DNA of 64,000 nucleotides from contig OMZO01000010.1 of NCBI GenBank assembly GCA_900315525.1, forward strand, positions 1 to 64,000, read 5' to 3'. The stretch is from an uncultured Prevotella sp. (GTDB lineage: Bacteria; Bacteroidota; Bacteroidia; Bacteroidales; Bacteroidaceae). Below the pieces are notes generated by a model. It saw nothing but the letters and a program-made list of their open reading frames with translations. It had not been told where the DNA came from and did not search any database. A program made the translations under genes and the position numbers. This document shows, one piece after another, positions 19,818-28,324 of the stretch (positions within the stretch are counted from its first letter, which is position 1; every line of letters begins with the position of its first letter).

Positions 19818-19824
19818 AAGGAGG
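19818..19824 (+). promoter_or_regulatory. strong Shine-Dalgarno before the MerR gene
   Basis: AAGGAGG, 7 nt before the ATG at 19832. A near-perfect Shine-Dalgarno is uncommon in Bacteroidetes, where most genes in this window have none, and it fixes the start of the regulator. Confidence 0.75.
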
Positions 19825-19831
19825 AAACGTT

Positions 19832-20179
19832 ATGGCACTGAATCTGAACAAAAATCTGAAGCTCTACTACTCTATTAAGGAAGTGGGTGAGATGTTTGGT
19901 CTGAATGAGAGTACGCTTCGCTATTGGGAGCAGGAGTTCCCTTTCTTGAAGCCAAAGACGACGGGATCGGCGAAGATACGCCAGTATCAGGAAAAAGATA
20001 TTGAACAGATTCGCTTGATTCATAATCTGGTGAAGGTGCGCGGTTTTAAGCTTGCTGCTGCGCGAAAGATTCTGACGCAGAATAAGACTGGTGCAGATAA
20101 GAAGGCTGATGTGTTGGAGTCACTTATTGGTATTCGCTCTGAACTGCAGGCTTTGAAGAGACATTTAGATTTGCTGTAA
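19832..20179 (+). CDS. MerR-family transcriptional regulator
   Basis: 115 aa. The N-terminal winged HTH of MerR type is clear: YYSIKEVGEMFGLNESTLRYWEQEF (first part visible at residues 12-36), then RQYQEKDIEQIRLIHNLVKVRGF. A short C-terminal helix (SELQALKRHLDLL) should form the dimer coiled coil. No effector-binding domain or cysteine cluster is present, so it is a minimal MerR protein with unknown target. It follows alaS by 31 nt but has its own strong ribosome-binding site. Confidence 0.9.
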   Translation: MALNLNKNLKLYYSIKEVGEMFGLNESTLRYWEQEFPFLKPKTTGSAKIRQYQEKDIEQIRLIHNLVKVRGFKLAAARKILTQNKTGADKKADVLESLIGIRSELQALKRHLDLL

Positions 20180-20181
20180 AT

Positions 20182-20226
20182 AAAAGAAGAGGCCTTCCGA
20201 ATCAACGGAAGGCCTCTTCTTTTATT
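20182..20226. terminator. bidirectional terminator
   Basis: An 18-bp perfect stem AAAAGAAGAGGCCTTCCG/CGGAAGGCCTCTTCTTTT with a 6-nt loop, A-rich on one side and T-rich on the other. It separates the convergent MerR and pectinesterase genes and can end both. Confidence 0.93.
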
Positions 20227-20249
20227 GTGTCCTATTTGTCAATGGATAT

Positions 20250-21230
20250 CTATGGAAGCCAGGACGTATCGTTAAATACGGTAGCAAGTGTAATCTGGGC
20301 GGCTTCTTTCTTGGTCAGTTGCTTGCTCCAGTTGACTCGTGTCTTGGTATTTGCGCCCTCACCGCGGTTGTTGTATTCCATATAGCGGGCCGTCTGTTCC
20401 CGATGTTGCTCCCAGTGGTGCCAGCCTTCAGGACGGATATGGCGCCCCAGGTCACAGTTCATAAAGAGTGTGTAGCCATAGTCTCTCCAAGGCCGGCCAA
20501 GATAAACTTGGTTAGCGTCTTCTGCTGCCGTCAGGCGACAGTTATTGAAGATATAGCCGAATGACTGATCCTTTGGAGTGGAGGCGGCTGTTACATAACT
20601 GTTAACGAGACTCTCGATGGTGCAGTTCTCAAACCAAGCTGTCGATGGACCGAAGATGAAGTCGGTCGTACCGCAGATATAGCAGTCTTTAAAGAAAAGC
20701 CTTGTACCTGGCATGCCTGTATAGACTGTGTCCTGATGGCCTATGAATCGGCAGTTAATGAAAACCAGACGGTCACCTTCTGTATGTAGGGCTACGGCCT
20801 GCCCAAGTCGTGCAGCATTGTTCTCGATAGTGAGGTTTTTCAGTGTGATGCTGTTGCCCTCTATTTTTAGGGTGTAGGTGCGGAAGGTACCCATAGGCTG
20901 TGTACGTGGTGCAGCAGTACCTAGTACAATCTTCACATTGGCATGGTTGTCGTAGGTGATGATGGTCTTCTCTGCACTCTCACCACATATTTCTATGTTC
21001 TGTAGCCACTGTGGAATAATGAGCTTCTCCTTGTAGGTGCCATTCTTCACGTAAATCACCTTGTGGTAGTCCATAAAAGCACGGCATACCTCAATAGCCT
21101 CGTCGATGGTCCGGAATTCGCCTGTTCCGTCACGGGCAACGACGATGGTGTCGGGATTGTCATACTTGCTGGCGGCATTCATACCCAGCGATGTCAGAAT
21201 AACGGTAGTTAGTAGCAGTAGTCGTTTCAT
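20250..21230 (-). CDS. pectinesterase (CE8 family)
   Basis: 326 aa with a signal peptide ending GMNAA. Pectin methylesterase of carbohydrate esterase family 8, which removes methyl groups from homogalacturonan. Family motifs visible: GTYKEKL, QAVALHTEGDRLVFINC, GHQDTVYTG (catalytic-region Gln/Asp), GTTDFIFGPS (nucleophile Asp) and LGRPWRDYG. Length normal for a single-domain enzyme. It starts 5 nt after the rsh stop, so it is probably transcribed with rsh rather than from a pectin locus; no other pectinolytic or SusCD genes are near. It points to a plant-fibre-using host. Confidence 0.93.
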   Translation of the reverse strand: MKRLLLLTTVILTSLGMNAASKYDNPDTIVVARDGTGEFRTIDEAIEVCRAFMDYHKVIYVKNGTYKEKLIIPQWLQNIEICGESAEKTIITYDNHANVKIVLGTAAPRTQPMGTFRTYTLKIEGNSITLKNLTIENNAARLGQAVALHTEGDRLVFINCRFIGHQDTVYTGMPGTRLFFKDCYICGTTDFIFGPSTAWFENCTIESLVNSYVTAASTPKDQSFGYIFNNCRLTAAEDANQVYLGRPWRDYGYTLFMNCDLGRHIRPEGWHHWEQHREQTARYMEYNNRGEGANTKTRVNWSKQLTKKEAAQITLATVFNDTSWLP

Positions 21231-21235
21231 ATCAG

Positions 21236-23506
21236 TTACATGATTTGTGAAATTTCCTTCAGGTCGGGGATGCCTTTGAGATTGTCAATGATTGACTTGA
21301 CATTCTCGCGGTCGTGTACCTTCATTTCGATGCTGCCGTCGAAGATGCCATCTTCACAGGTGATTGTAATCTTATGGATATTCACGCTCATCTGTGAGGA
21401 TATGACTTGTGTGATCTCGTTGAGCATACCTACGCGGTCGATGCCACTGATGCGAATGGTTGCGTCGAAAAAGAGGATCTTGTGCATATCCCACTTGATA
21501 TCAAGAATGCGGTTGCCAAAGCTGGATTTCAGTTTGGCTGCCACAGGACATGCCCGCTTATGTATCTCAATCTCGTTTTTGTTGTTGATATAGCCCAGGG
21601 CGTCATCGCCGGGAATCGGGTGACAACAACGGGGGAATTTGTATTGTGTGATATTCTCCTCAGAGAGGTAAACAGGTTTCTTGCGGTTGAATTTCTCTGG
21701 AACGATGAAGAGATTTGGTTTGGGTGATTCCTCCTTTTTCTTCTTTCCGACAAACGGCACATATTTGCGCCAACCTCCATGATCATCACTTGCTGTCGTT
21801 TTGCCATTCAGACGGTCGAGATCCTTCTCTCCGAGGAGTACAATCTTTTCACCAAGTGCCTGAAAAAATTCATTGCGCTTACTGTATTCATGTAGATCAG
21901 CCAGTTGGTCAGCATAGACAAGACTCGGTTCAAACTTGTTCTTCAACAAGAAAGAATTGAGTATTTCTTCGCCCTGTCGCTGTACCTCTCTGTTGTCACG
22001 CCTAAGAATGGCTTGAATCTTGGCCTTGGCCTTAGCTGTAGAGACGAAGTTGATCCATGTCGGACTGACATGTTGCGACTTGGATGTTAGGATTTCCACC
22101 TGGTCGCCACTCTGTAACTTATGGCTTAGAGGCACCAGTTTATGGTTGACTTTGGCACCGATACAGTGACTGCCGAGGAACGTATGTATGGAGAATGCAA
22201 AGTCGAGAGCCGTGCAGTCTGCTGGTAGTGTGCGTATCTCGCCCTTTGGTGTAAATACGAATATCTCACTAGCAAAGAGGTTCAGCTTGATGGTGTCGAG
22301 GAAGTCCATGGCGTCTGGCTGTGGGTCATCGAGGATTTCCTTGATAGTACCAAGCCACTCATTCAGCTCAGTTTCGTTTTCGTCCTCCGTATATTCCTTG
22401 TCGACACCATCTTTGTATTTCCAATGTGCCGCGAATCCTTGTTCTGCAATCTCGTCCATGCGGTCAGAACGTATTTGCACTTCTATCCACCGGCCCTGTT
22501 TTGACATCAGTGTGACGTGGAGTGCCTGATAGCCGTTGGCTTTCGGATGGCTCAGCCAGTCGCGCAGGCGATCTGGGTGTGACTTGTAGATTTTTGAGAT
22601 GGCAACGTAGATGTTAAAGCATTCGTTGACCTCTTCTTCTCTGACACGTGGTGTGAAGATGATACGTACGGCAAGGATATCGTAAATCTCCTCGAACGTG
22701 ACATGCTTGTTCTGCATCTTGTTCCAGATGGAGTAGGGACTCTTCACACGTTCTTTGATCTCATATTGGATTCCCATCTGTTTCAGGGCAGTCTCAATAG
22801 GAGATGTGAATTGTGAGAAGAGCTCGTCGCGGGAGGCACGTGTAGATTGGAGTTTGGCCTCGATGGCAGCAAAATCATCTGGATGTTCAAAGCGGAAACT
22901 CAGATTCTCCAGCTCTGACTTGATCTTGTTCAGCCCTAGTCGATTTGCCAGAGGGGCATAGATATAGAGTGTCTCTCCGGCAATCTTGTATTGTTTGTTG
23001 GCTGGTTGCGACTCCAGGGTACGCATGTTATGCAGACGGTCGCATATCTTGATGAGGATCACGCGGATATCCTCACTCATCGTGAGCAATAGTTTTTTGA
23101 AGTTTTCTGCTTGTGCTGATGCCTGTTCACCGAAGATACCGCCGCTGATCTTTGTCAGACCGTCGACAATCTGTGCAATTTTGGGACCGAAGATGTTGGA
23201 GATGTCCTCCACTGTATAGTCGGTATCCTCCACAACGTCATGGAGGAGAGCCGAGCAGATACTGGTAGAGCCGAGACCTATCTCCGAACAGGCAATTTGG
23301 GCCACGGCGATGGGATGCATGATGTAGGGCTCACCCGACAGTCGGCGTACACCCTTATGTGCTTGTTTTGCAAAGTTGAAGGCTTTGGTGATGAGATCGA
23401 CCTTCTTTCTGTGGCGCGAAGCCAGGTAGTCGTTCAACAGTTTTTGAAAGGCATCGTTGATCAGCCGGTCATCACTTTCTTCGTTGTACAATTGCTCTAC
23501 ATCCAT
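21236..23506 (-). CDS. bifunctional (p)ppGpp synthetase/hydrolase (RelA/SpoT homologue)
   Basis: 756 aa, long-RSH layout. HD hydrolase domain (HPIAVAQIACSE, LLHDVVEDTDYT, CDRLHNMRTL, about 65-180), synthetase domain (SPYSIWNKM, YDILAVRIIF, NGYQALHVTLM, EVQIRSDRMDEIAEQGFAAHWKYK, about 240-400), TGS (EIFVFTPKGEIRTLP), and a C-terminal ACT domain (IRISGIDRVGMLNEITQVI). The intact HD signature suggests it both makes and degrades the alarmone. Part of a conserved Bacteroidetes cluster with parA, parB, DUF5683 and mltD, with 21 nt to mltD. Confidence 0.95.
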   Translation of the reverse strand: MDVEQLYNEESDDRLINDAFQKLLNDYLASRHRKKVDLITKAFNFAKQAHKGVRRLSGEPYIMHPIAVAQIACSEIGLGSTSICSALLHDVVEDTDYTVEDISNIFGPKIAQIVDGLTKISGGIFGEQASAQAENFKKLLLTMSEDIRVILIKICDRLHNMRTLESQPANKQYKIAGETLYIYAPLANRLGLNKIKSELENLSFRFEHPDDFAAIEAKLQSTRASRDELFSQFTSPIETALKQMGIQYEIKERVKSPYSIWNKMQNKHVTFEEIYDILAVRIIFTPRVREEEVNECFNIYVAISKIYKSHPDRLRDWLSHPKANGYQALHVTLMSKQGRWIEVQIRSDRMDEIAEQGFAAHWKYKDGVDKEYTEDENETELNEWLGTIKEILDDPQPDAMDFLDTIKLNLFASEIFVFTPKGEIRTLPADCTALDFAFSIHTFLGSHCIGAKVNHKLVPLSHKLQSGDQVEILTSKSQHVSPTWINFVSTAKAKAKIQAILRRDNREVQRQGEEILNSFLLKNKFEPSLVYADQLADLHEYSKRNEFFQALGEKIVLLGEKDLDRLNGKTTASDDHGGWRKYVPFVGKKKKEESPKPNLFIVPEKFNRKKPVYLSEENITQYKFPRCCHPIPGDDALGYINNKNEIEIHKRACPVAAKLKSSFGNRILDIKWDMHKILFFDATIRISGIDRVGMLNEITQVISSQMSVNIHKITITCEDGIFDGSIEMKVHDRENVKSIIDNLKGIPDLKEISQIM

Positions 23507-23527
23507 AGTTCTCGGAACTTATCATGT

Positions 23528-24943
23528 TTATTTGACTCGGATTTTCTTTCCTGCTCGGATATTTGAACCCTTGATGCCGTTCAGTTTCTTCAACTTGGCA
23601 ACAGTAGTGCCGTTGCGCTTGGCAATCTCTGAGAGGGTCTGCCCCTTCCTGATGGTTACTGATGATCCAGAACTGCCTCTGCTTCTGCGGCCACCGCCAC
23701 GGGCGCTATGACGTCTGTTGTAACGTCCGCGTTTCGAACTATATCCTCCTCGTTTGCTTCGTGTGTAAGTCGGCAGGTCGTCGTTTACATCGACGATGGC
23801 ACGCTTCGTCAGCAATTCTGTGACACGGTAGTTGAATATCGAGTCTTGGTTGTCAATGAATTTCCCTGTGTCTGTGATAGGCATGCGGATGGCATATGGC
23901 TTTGAGTTACCTGGCACGATATCGCGGCGGAATTCAGGATTAAGTGAACGCAAGAGGTCGATGTCGGTACCTATTACACCGGCAATCTGTTCTAAATGCA
24001 GCTCTTTGTTCACTACCACCGTGTCGCTTTGTGCTGGCAGATTAGTCGTCATTGGACAGATATTGTGCTCGCAGTAGTAAGTCATGATATAGTTAGCTGC
24101 GATGAAGGCTGGCACATAACCACGTGTCTCTGCAGGCAGATATGGGTAGAGCTTCCAATAGTCCTTCTCACCATTAGCACGGTGGATGGCCTTTTTGATA
24201 TTCTCCGGTCCACAGTTGTAGGCAGCAATCACGAGATTCCAGTCTCCAAAGATACGGTAGAGATCTCTCAGCAGTCGTGCAGCGGCATAGGATGACTTGA
24301 CTGGGTCGCGTCGCTCATCGACAAGTGAGTTGATTTCCAACCCATATTGCTTGCCGGTACTGAGCATGAACTGCCAAAGACCAGTGGCTCCTACACGAGA
24401 GATTGCTTTCGGATTGAGGGCTGACTCGATGATGGGCAGATATTTCAATTCTAAGGGCAGCTGGTAAGTGTCAAGTGCCTCTTCGAAAATGGGCATATAG
24501 AAATTGGCGGCACCAAGCATATAACTGACGGAATAGCGAAGTCGTCCGCTATAACGGTCTATGAAACGCTGAACGATATCGTTATAAGCCAGTTCCATGA
24601 CGGACGGGATGCGACTCAGGCGTTCGATATAGACCTCTCTGTCAAAAGTGGGATTCTCGTTTTTCATCTCACAGTCGCCAGGCTTACCGAGATAAGTCTT
24701 TGACATATAGAGGTTCAGTAGGCTGTCCAAGTCATAAGTCATTGCCTCAGGGAATTCGATGAGTTCTTCGTTACCTTCGCTATCTGTGACAGCAATCTCA
24801 TCCTCGTCGATTTCTTCAATTTCCTCCGTTTCATCCTCATTGTCGCGCTCGGCGTCAGTGTTGTTCAAATTCACCTGAGCCTGTATGGCACATGTCCAGA
24901 TGAAGCACGACATAGCGAGGAACAGCATTCTCTTTTTCTTCAT
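23528..24943 (-). CDS. lytic transglycosylase with LysM (MltD-like)
   Basis: 471 aa. Signal peptide to about residue 22, an acidic stretch (DNEDETEEIEEIDEDE), then a GH23 lytic transglycosylase domain with catalytic Glu in IIESALNPKAISRVG, GLWQFMLSTGKQYG and AAYNCGPENIKKAI. A basic Arg/Gly/Ser linker (RGGGRRSRGSSGSS) leads to one C-terminal LysM (RKGQTLSEIAKRNGTTVAKL). It cleaves peptidoglycan glycan strands to anhydro-muropeptides. The usual MltD carries two or more LysM; only one is seen here. Confidence 0.92.
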   Translation of the reverse strand: MKKKRMLFLAMSCFIWTCAIQAQVNLNNTDAERDNEDETEEIEEIDEDEIAVTDSEGNEELIEFPEAMTYDLDSLLNLYMSKTYLGKPGDCEMKNENPTFDREVYIERLSRIPSVMELAYNDIVQRFIDRYSGRLRYSVSYMLGAANFYMPIFEEALDTYQLPLELKYLPIIESALNPKAISRVGATGLWQFMLSTGKQYGLEINSLVDERRDPVKSSYAAARLLRDLYRIFGDWNLVIAAYNCGPENIKKAIHRANGEKDYWKLYPYLPAETRGYVPAFIAANYIMTYYCEHNICPMTTNLPAQSDTVVVNKELHLEQIAGVIGTDIDLLRSLNPEFRRDIVPGNSKPYAIRMPITDTGKFIDNQDSIFNYRVTELLTKRAIVDVNDDLPTYTRSKRGGYSSKRGRYNRRHSARGGGRRSRGSSGSSVTIRKGQTLSEIAKRNGTTVAKLKKLNGIKGSNIRAGKKIRVK

Positions 24944-24969
24944 TCGTTATAATTGTTCTGTGTTATTAT

Positions 24970-25695
24970 TCAAAAGTTTAAACTGCATTGTAGTCCGACC
25001 GATGAGTTGTCAAGTGGGTTGCTCGACGAGCGGTTGTTCATGATAGCCGGTTCTACCTTTAGACTCAGGTCCTTTGAGATGTCGAAGACTGATAGCTCAG
25101 CGTCAACATACGCGTCAATGACAGAGAGGGCATACACACCAAGCATGACAAAGAAACTTAGGTCGCGCCAACGTCTGTACTGGTCTTTACGCTTCTTGAA
25201 GATCTCCTTGTACCGGTCTGCATTTGCAGGGGTGATGGTGACGCCGGTGTGGAGAAATTGGTTGTAACTCGTTGTATTGGGGTCGCTATCGCTGATGTCC
25301 AGGAAGGCCTTTGAGTAGTCGTGATACATGGAGTTGTTCCATGTCATGGCGTAAATGCATCCCATGAATCCACCATAGACGAGTGGGAGCTTCCAATATT
25401 TTCGGTTATAAATCTGTCCACCGCCCGGAATGACCAATGCCAACCATAAGGCTCGCTTTGGGTTGGGACGCCATGTGTTCCAGTCGCGTTTGTGAGCCTT
25501 TTTGCTGGTAGCGGTGGCTGTAGTATCTACCACTAATGATGGCACAAGCGTCTCTGCTGCATTCAGGATGCTATCAGTGGCAGCATGGATGATGCTGTCG
25601 TTGATGAGTTCCTGTGCATTGCTACATTGTGGTGCTGTCAGTAATAGGATGACCAACAGTGCCCGTAGTGGCCTAAATAGAATTCTTCTCAACAC
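24970..25695 (-). CDS. DUF5683 family membrane protein
   Basis: 241 aa. Exported, with signal to about residue 28 (PQCSNAQ). The core WRPNPKRALWLALVIPGGGQIYNRKYWKLP matches the DUF5683 family, a glycine-rich hydrophobic motif shared with TM2-like proteins, followed by one or two membrane segments (GGFMGCIYAMTW, FFVMLGVYALSVIDAYVDAEL). Function unknown, but it sits between parB and mltD in many Bacteroidetes. The start is a GTG, 13 nt after the parB stop. Confidence 0.85.
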   Translation of the reverse strand: MLRRILFRPLRALLVILLLTAPQCSNAQELINDSIIHAATDSILNAAETLVPSLVVDTTATATSKKAHKRDWNTWRPNPKRALWLALVIPGGGQIYNRKYWKLPLVYGGFMGCIYAMTWNNSMYHDYSKAFLDISDSDPNTTSYNQFLHTGVTITPANADRYKEIFKKRKDQYRRWRDLSFFVMLGVYALSVIDAYVDAELSVFDISKDLSLKVEPAIMNNRSSSNPLDNSSVGLQCSLNF

Positions 25696-25708
25696 TTTTT
25701 ATCAGTCT

Positions 25709-26638
25709 TCAGCTTTTTATCTTGTCAATGACGTTCATGATATGCTCCAGTTCACCTTCGTTCTCGAAACTGAAGGAAATCTTTCCCTTGTTCTGTGGTG
25801 AACATGTCATCTGCACTTTTACTTTGAACAGATCGGCTAGACGATCTTTTAAGATGGTATATTCCAAGGGAAGGTTTGTTGCGCTTGAGGTCCCCTTCTT
25901 TGCAGTTTGCAAGGGCTGACCTTCCTTCATGAGCTGCACAATCTCCTCCACCTTTCTTACGGAATATCCATTGCGTTGTATTTCCTTGAAAAGCTTCAGT
26001 TGGGCAGAAGGACTATCAAGTGACAACAACGTGCGTGCATGTCCCATGTCTAACTCTTTGTTCTTCAGGGCCATCTGAATCTGTGCTGGCAATTTGAGCA
26101 ATCGCATGTAATTAGTGACAGAGGTGCGACTTTTCCCTACACGTGACGATATACGCTCCTGGGTCATGCCTGTCGACTCTGCCAGATGCTGGTAGGCCAA
26201 GGCTATTTCTATGGCATTCAAGTCTTCACGCTGAATGTTTTCCACAAGTGCCATCTCCATCACGGAGTCATCTTCGACAGTCCTGATATAGGCGGGAACG
26301 CTTTTCAGTCCTGCCATCTGTGAGGCTCGCCAACGTCGTTCGCCAGCGATGATTTGATATCTGTTGTTGTCGGCTTGGCGCAAGGTAATAGGAGTGACAA
26401 GTCCAATCTCCCTGATACTGGCTGCCAGTTCCTCCAACGCCGCTTCATCAAACTCTCTTCTTGGTTGGTTGGGATTGGGGTCTATCAAATTGAGTGAGAT
26501 CTCGTTTAGGTTCGAAGATCCCTGCGTCTCGATGTCTGTAGTGTCGATAAGTGCATCCAGCCCTCGTCCTTTGCTGGTGCTGATATTATCAAGGCCACGT
26601 CCGAGGACATTGCGGTCATATTTTTTTCTAACAGCCAT
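25709..26638 (-). CDS. parB: chromosome-partitioning protein ParB
   Basis: 309 aa. N-terminal CTPase/ParB domain with LIDPNPNQPRREFDEAAL, ITLRQADNNRYQIIAGERRWRAS (motif GERRWRA) and ENIQREDLNAIEIA. Central HTH (MTQERISSRVGKSRTSVTNYMRLL) binds parS. C-terminal dimer domain after a linker. With ParA it segregates the chromosome origin. 3 nt after parA. No clear parS palindrome was found nearby by eye. Confidence 0.95.
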   Translation of the reverse strand: MAVRKKYDRNVLGRGLDNISTSKGRGLDALIDTTDIETQGSSNLNEISLNLIDPNPNQPRREFDEAALEELAASIREIGLVTPITLRQADNNRYQIIAGERRWRASQMAGLKSVPAYIRTVEDDSVMEMALVENIQREDLNAIEIALAYQHLAESTGMTQERISSRVGKSRTSVTNYMRLLKLPAQIQMALKNKELDMGHARTLLSLDSPSAQLKLFKEIQRNGYSVRKVEEIVQLMKEGQPLQTAKKGTSSATNLPLEYTILKDRLADLFKVKVQMTCSPQNKGKISFSFENEGELEHIMNVIDKIKS

Positions 26639-26641
26639 GGC

Positions 26642-27406
26642 TTATTTGTTTTTTAATATGATTTCCTTTGCTAGTGACAGGTGGTTTTTGCTGCCGGTAG
26701 AGTCTGCGTCGTATAGGATGACAGGCAGACCGTGACTAGGACTTTCTGAAAGTTTTACGTTGCGTTGGATAACGGTCTTGAATACGAGCTCTTGGAAATG
26801 ACGTTTTACCTCGTCGTAAATCTGGTTAGCCAGGCGCAGACGTGAGTCGTACATCGTCAGCAGGAAACCTTCTATCTCCAGTTTCGGATTCAACTTGTTC
26901 TTGATGATCTTAATCGTGTTCAGCAGTTTGCTGATACCCTCCAGTGCGAAATACTCACATTGGACAGGGATGATCACTGAATTTGCAGCGGTGAGCGCAT
27001 TGACGGTAATAAGCCCCAACGAAGGTGAGCAGTCGATGAGGATGTAGTCATATTCATTCCGAATAGGATCTAACAGCTTCCGCATGATCTTTTCTCTGTC
27101 TTCGAGGTTGAGCATTTCTATCTCTGCGCCAACCAGGTCAATATGGCTTGGTATGATGTCGAGACCTTCAACGTCTGTGGTGTAGATGGCCTCGTGTATG
27201 TCTGTCTGGTTGATAATACACTCGTAAAGCGAACATTCTACTTCTGTAATATCCACGCCAAGACCACTTGAGGCATTGGCTTGTGGGTCTGCATCCACTA
27301 CCAGTACTGTCTTTTCCAGCGTGGCAAGCGAAGCTGCCAGATTGATGGTCGTCGTCGTCTTTCCGACGCCACCTTTTTGGTTTGCTAATGCTATAATCTT
27401 ACCCAT
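26642..27406 (-). CDS. parA: chromosome-partitioning ATPase ParA (Soj)
   Basis: 254 aa. Deviant Walker [10 protein letters not shown] (about 11-19), A' motif [17 protein letters not shown], Walker [13 protein letters not shown]. The short form without an N-terminal HTH matches chromosomal Soj-type ParA. It forms the ATP-driven partner of ParB. First gene of the minus-strand cluster parA-parB-DUF5683-mltD-rsh (and the pectinesterase), with gaps of 3-26 nt. Confidence 0.96.
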   Translation of the reverse strand: MGKIIALANQKGGVGKTTTTINLAASLATLEKTVLVVDADPQANASSGLGVDITEVECSLYECIINQTDIHEAIYTTDVEGLDIIPSHIDLVGAEIEMLNLEDREKIMRKLLDPIRNEYDYILIDCSPSLGLITVNALTAANSVIIPVQCEYFALEGISKLLNTIKIIKNKLNPKLEIEGFLLTMYDSRLRLANQIYDEVKRHFQELVFKTVIQRNVKLSESPSHGLPVILYDADSTGSKNHLSLAKEIILKNK

Positions 27407-27447
27407 ATCAGTCTTCTTCTACCTTTGTATATTAGAAAATTTGCCCG

Positions 27448-27455
27448 CAAAGTTA
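27448..27455 (-). promoter_or_regulatory. -7 box (TAACTTTG) of parA cluster
   Basis: TAACTTTG on the minus strand, 41 nt before the parA ATG; -33 not clear. It is divergent from the surE promoter 43 nt away. Confidence 0.65.
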
Positions 27456-27497
27456 CATATTTCTATCGAGAAATCCGTTTATTTAAACCTTTTTTCG

Positions 27498-27505
27498 TAC
27501 TTTTG
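27498..27505 (+). promoter_or_regulatory. -7 box (TACTTTTG) of surE operon
   Basis: TACTTTTG, 21 nt before the surE ATG at 27527; GTTT at 27477-27480 is a possible weak -33 element at 17 nt. Confidence 0.68.
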
Positions 27506-27526
27506 CAGTCAAAACGGTGAAATTTT

Positions 27527-28324
27527 ATGGAAAATAAACGACCGCTGCTGCTGATTTCTAACGATGACGGCTATCAAGCACCCGGCATTCATTCCTTGGT
27601 GGAGATGCTTTCAGACTATGGCGACATCCTTGTTTGTGCGCCAGAGTCGGCTCGCAGTGGCTTCTCCTGTGCTTTTTCTGCTACCGAGCCCCTGCGACTG
27701 CAGTGCCGGGAGCGACGAGAGGGCTTGGAGGTATGGTCATGCAACGGTACGCCTGTGGATTGTGTGAAGATCGCTCTGGCAGAGTTGGTGCCTCGCCGGC
27801 CGGATATGGTGATAGGCGGTATCAATCATGGTGATAATGCCTCTGTGAATGTACATTACAGTGGTACGATGGGAGTCGTACTTGAGGGGAGCATGAAATA
27901 TATATCCTCTGTGGCCTTCTCCCTTTGTGACACGCGCTTGGAGGTTGATTTCTCGCCGATGCGTCCACTCGTTCGGCAGATAACCGCGCATGTCCTGTCT
28001 GAGCCCCTTCCCCGTGGGGTGTGTCTCAATGTCAATTTTCCTTTGGCATCGGAATATAAAGGGGTTCGTGTCTGTCGTATGGCTCGAGGTACATGGGGCA
28101 ATGAGGTCGTCAGATGCCATCACCCTCGTGGCTATGACTACTGGTGGATGGTGGGGGCTTATAGCAATGATGAACCAGAGGCTGAGGACACCGATCGTTG
28201 GGCCCTTTCTCATGGGTATGTCGCCATTACGCCTACGCAGATTGACGTTACAGCTTATCAGACTGTCGAGACGATCAGGAATTGGAACCTACAGTGCGAA
28301 ACTGTCAAACAGTCAAATCCATGA
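27527..28324 (+). CDS. surE: 5'/3'-nucleotidase SurE
   Basis: 265 aa. SurE is a metal-dependent phosphatase that hydrolyses nucleoside 5'- and 3'-monophosphates. The N-terminal metal site LLISNDDGYQAPGI (paired Asp residues) and the motifs CNGTPVDCVKIAL, GINHGDNASVNVHYSGTMG and ALSHGYVAITP are all present. Normal length. Its stop overlaps the lpxB start (ATGA). Leads an operon with lpxB and purine-uptake genes, so nucleotide salvage is a plausible shared theme. Confidence 0.95.
   Translation: MENKRPLLLISNDDGYQAPGIHSLVEMLSDYGDILVCAPESARSGFSCAFSATEPLRLQCRERREGLEVWSCNGTPVDCVKIALAELVPRRPDMVIGGINHGDNASVNVHYSGTMGVVLEGSMKYISSVAFSLCDTRLEVDFSPMRPLVRQITAHVLSEPLPRGVCLNVNFPLASEYKGVRVCRMARGTWGNEVVRCHHPRGYDYWWMVGAYSNDEPEAEDTDRWALSHGYVAITPTQIDVTAYQTVETIRNWNLQCETVKQSNP

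Noticed and set aside
26130-26160. parS-like site near CACGTG inside parB
   Set aside because: The palindrome covers only six to eight bases, well short of a parS site.
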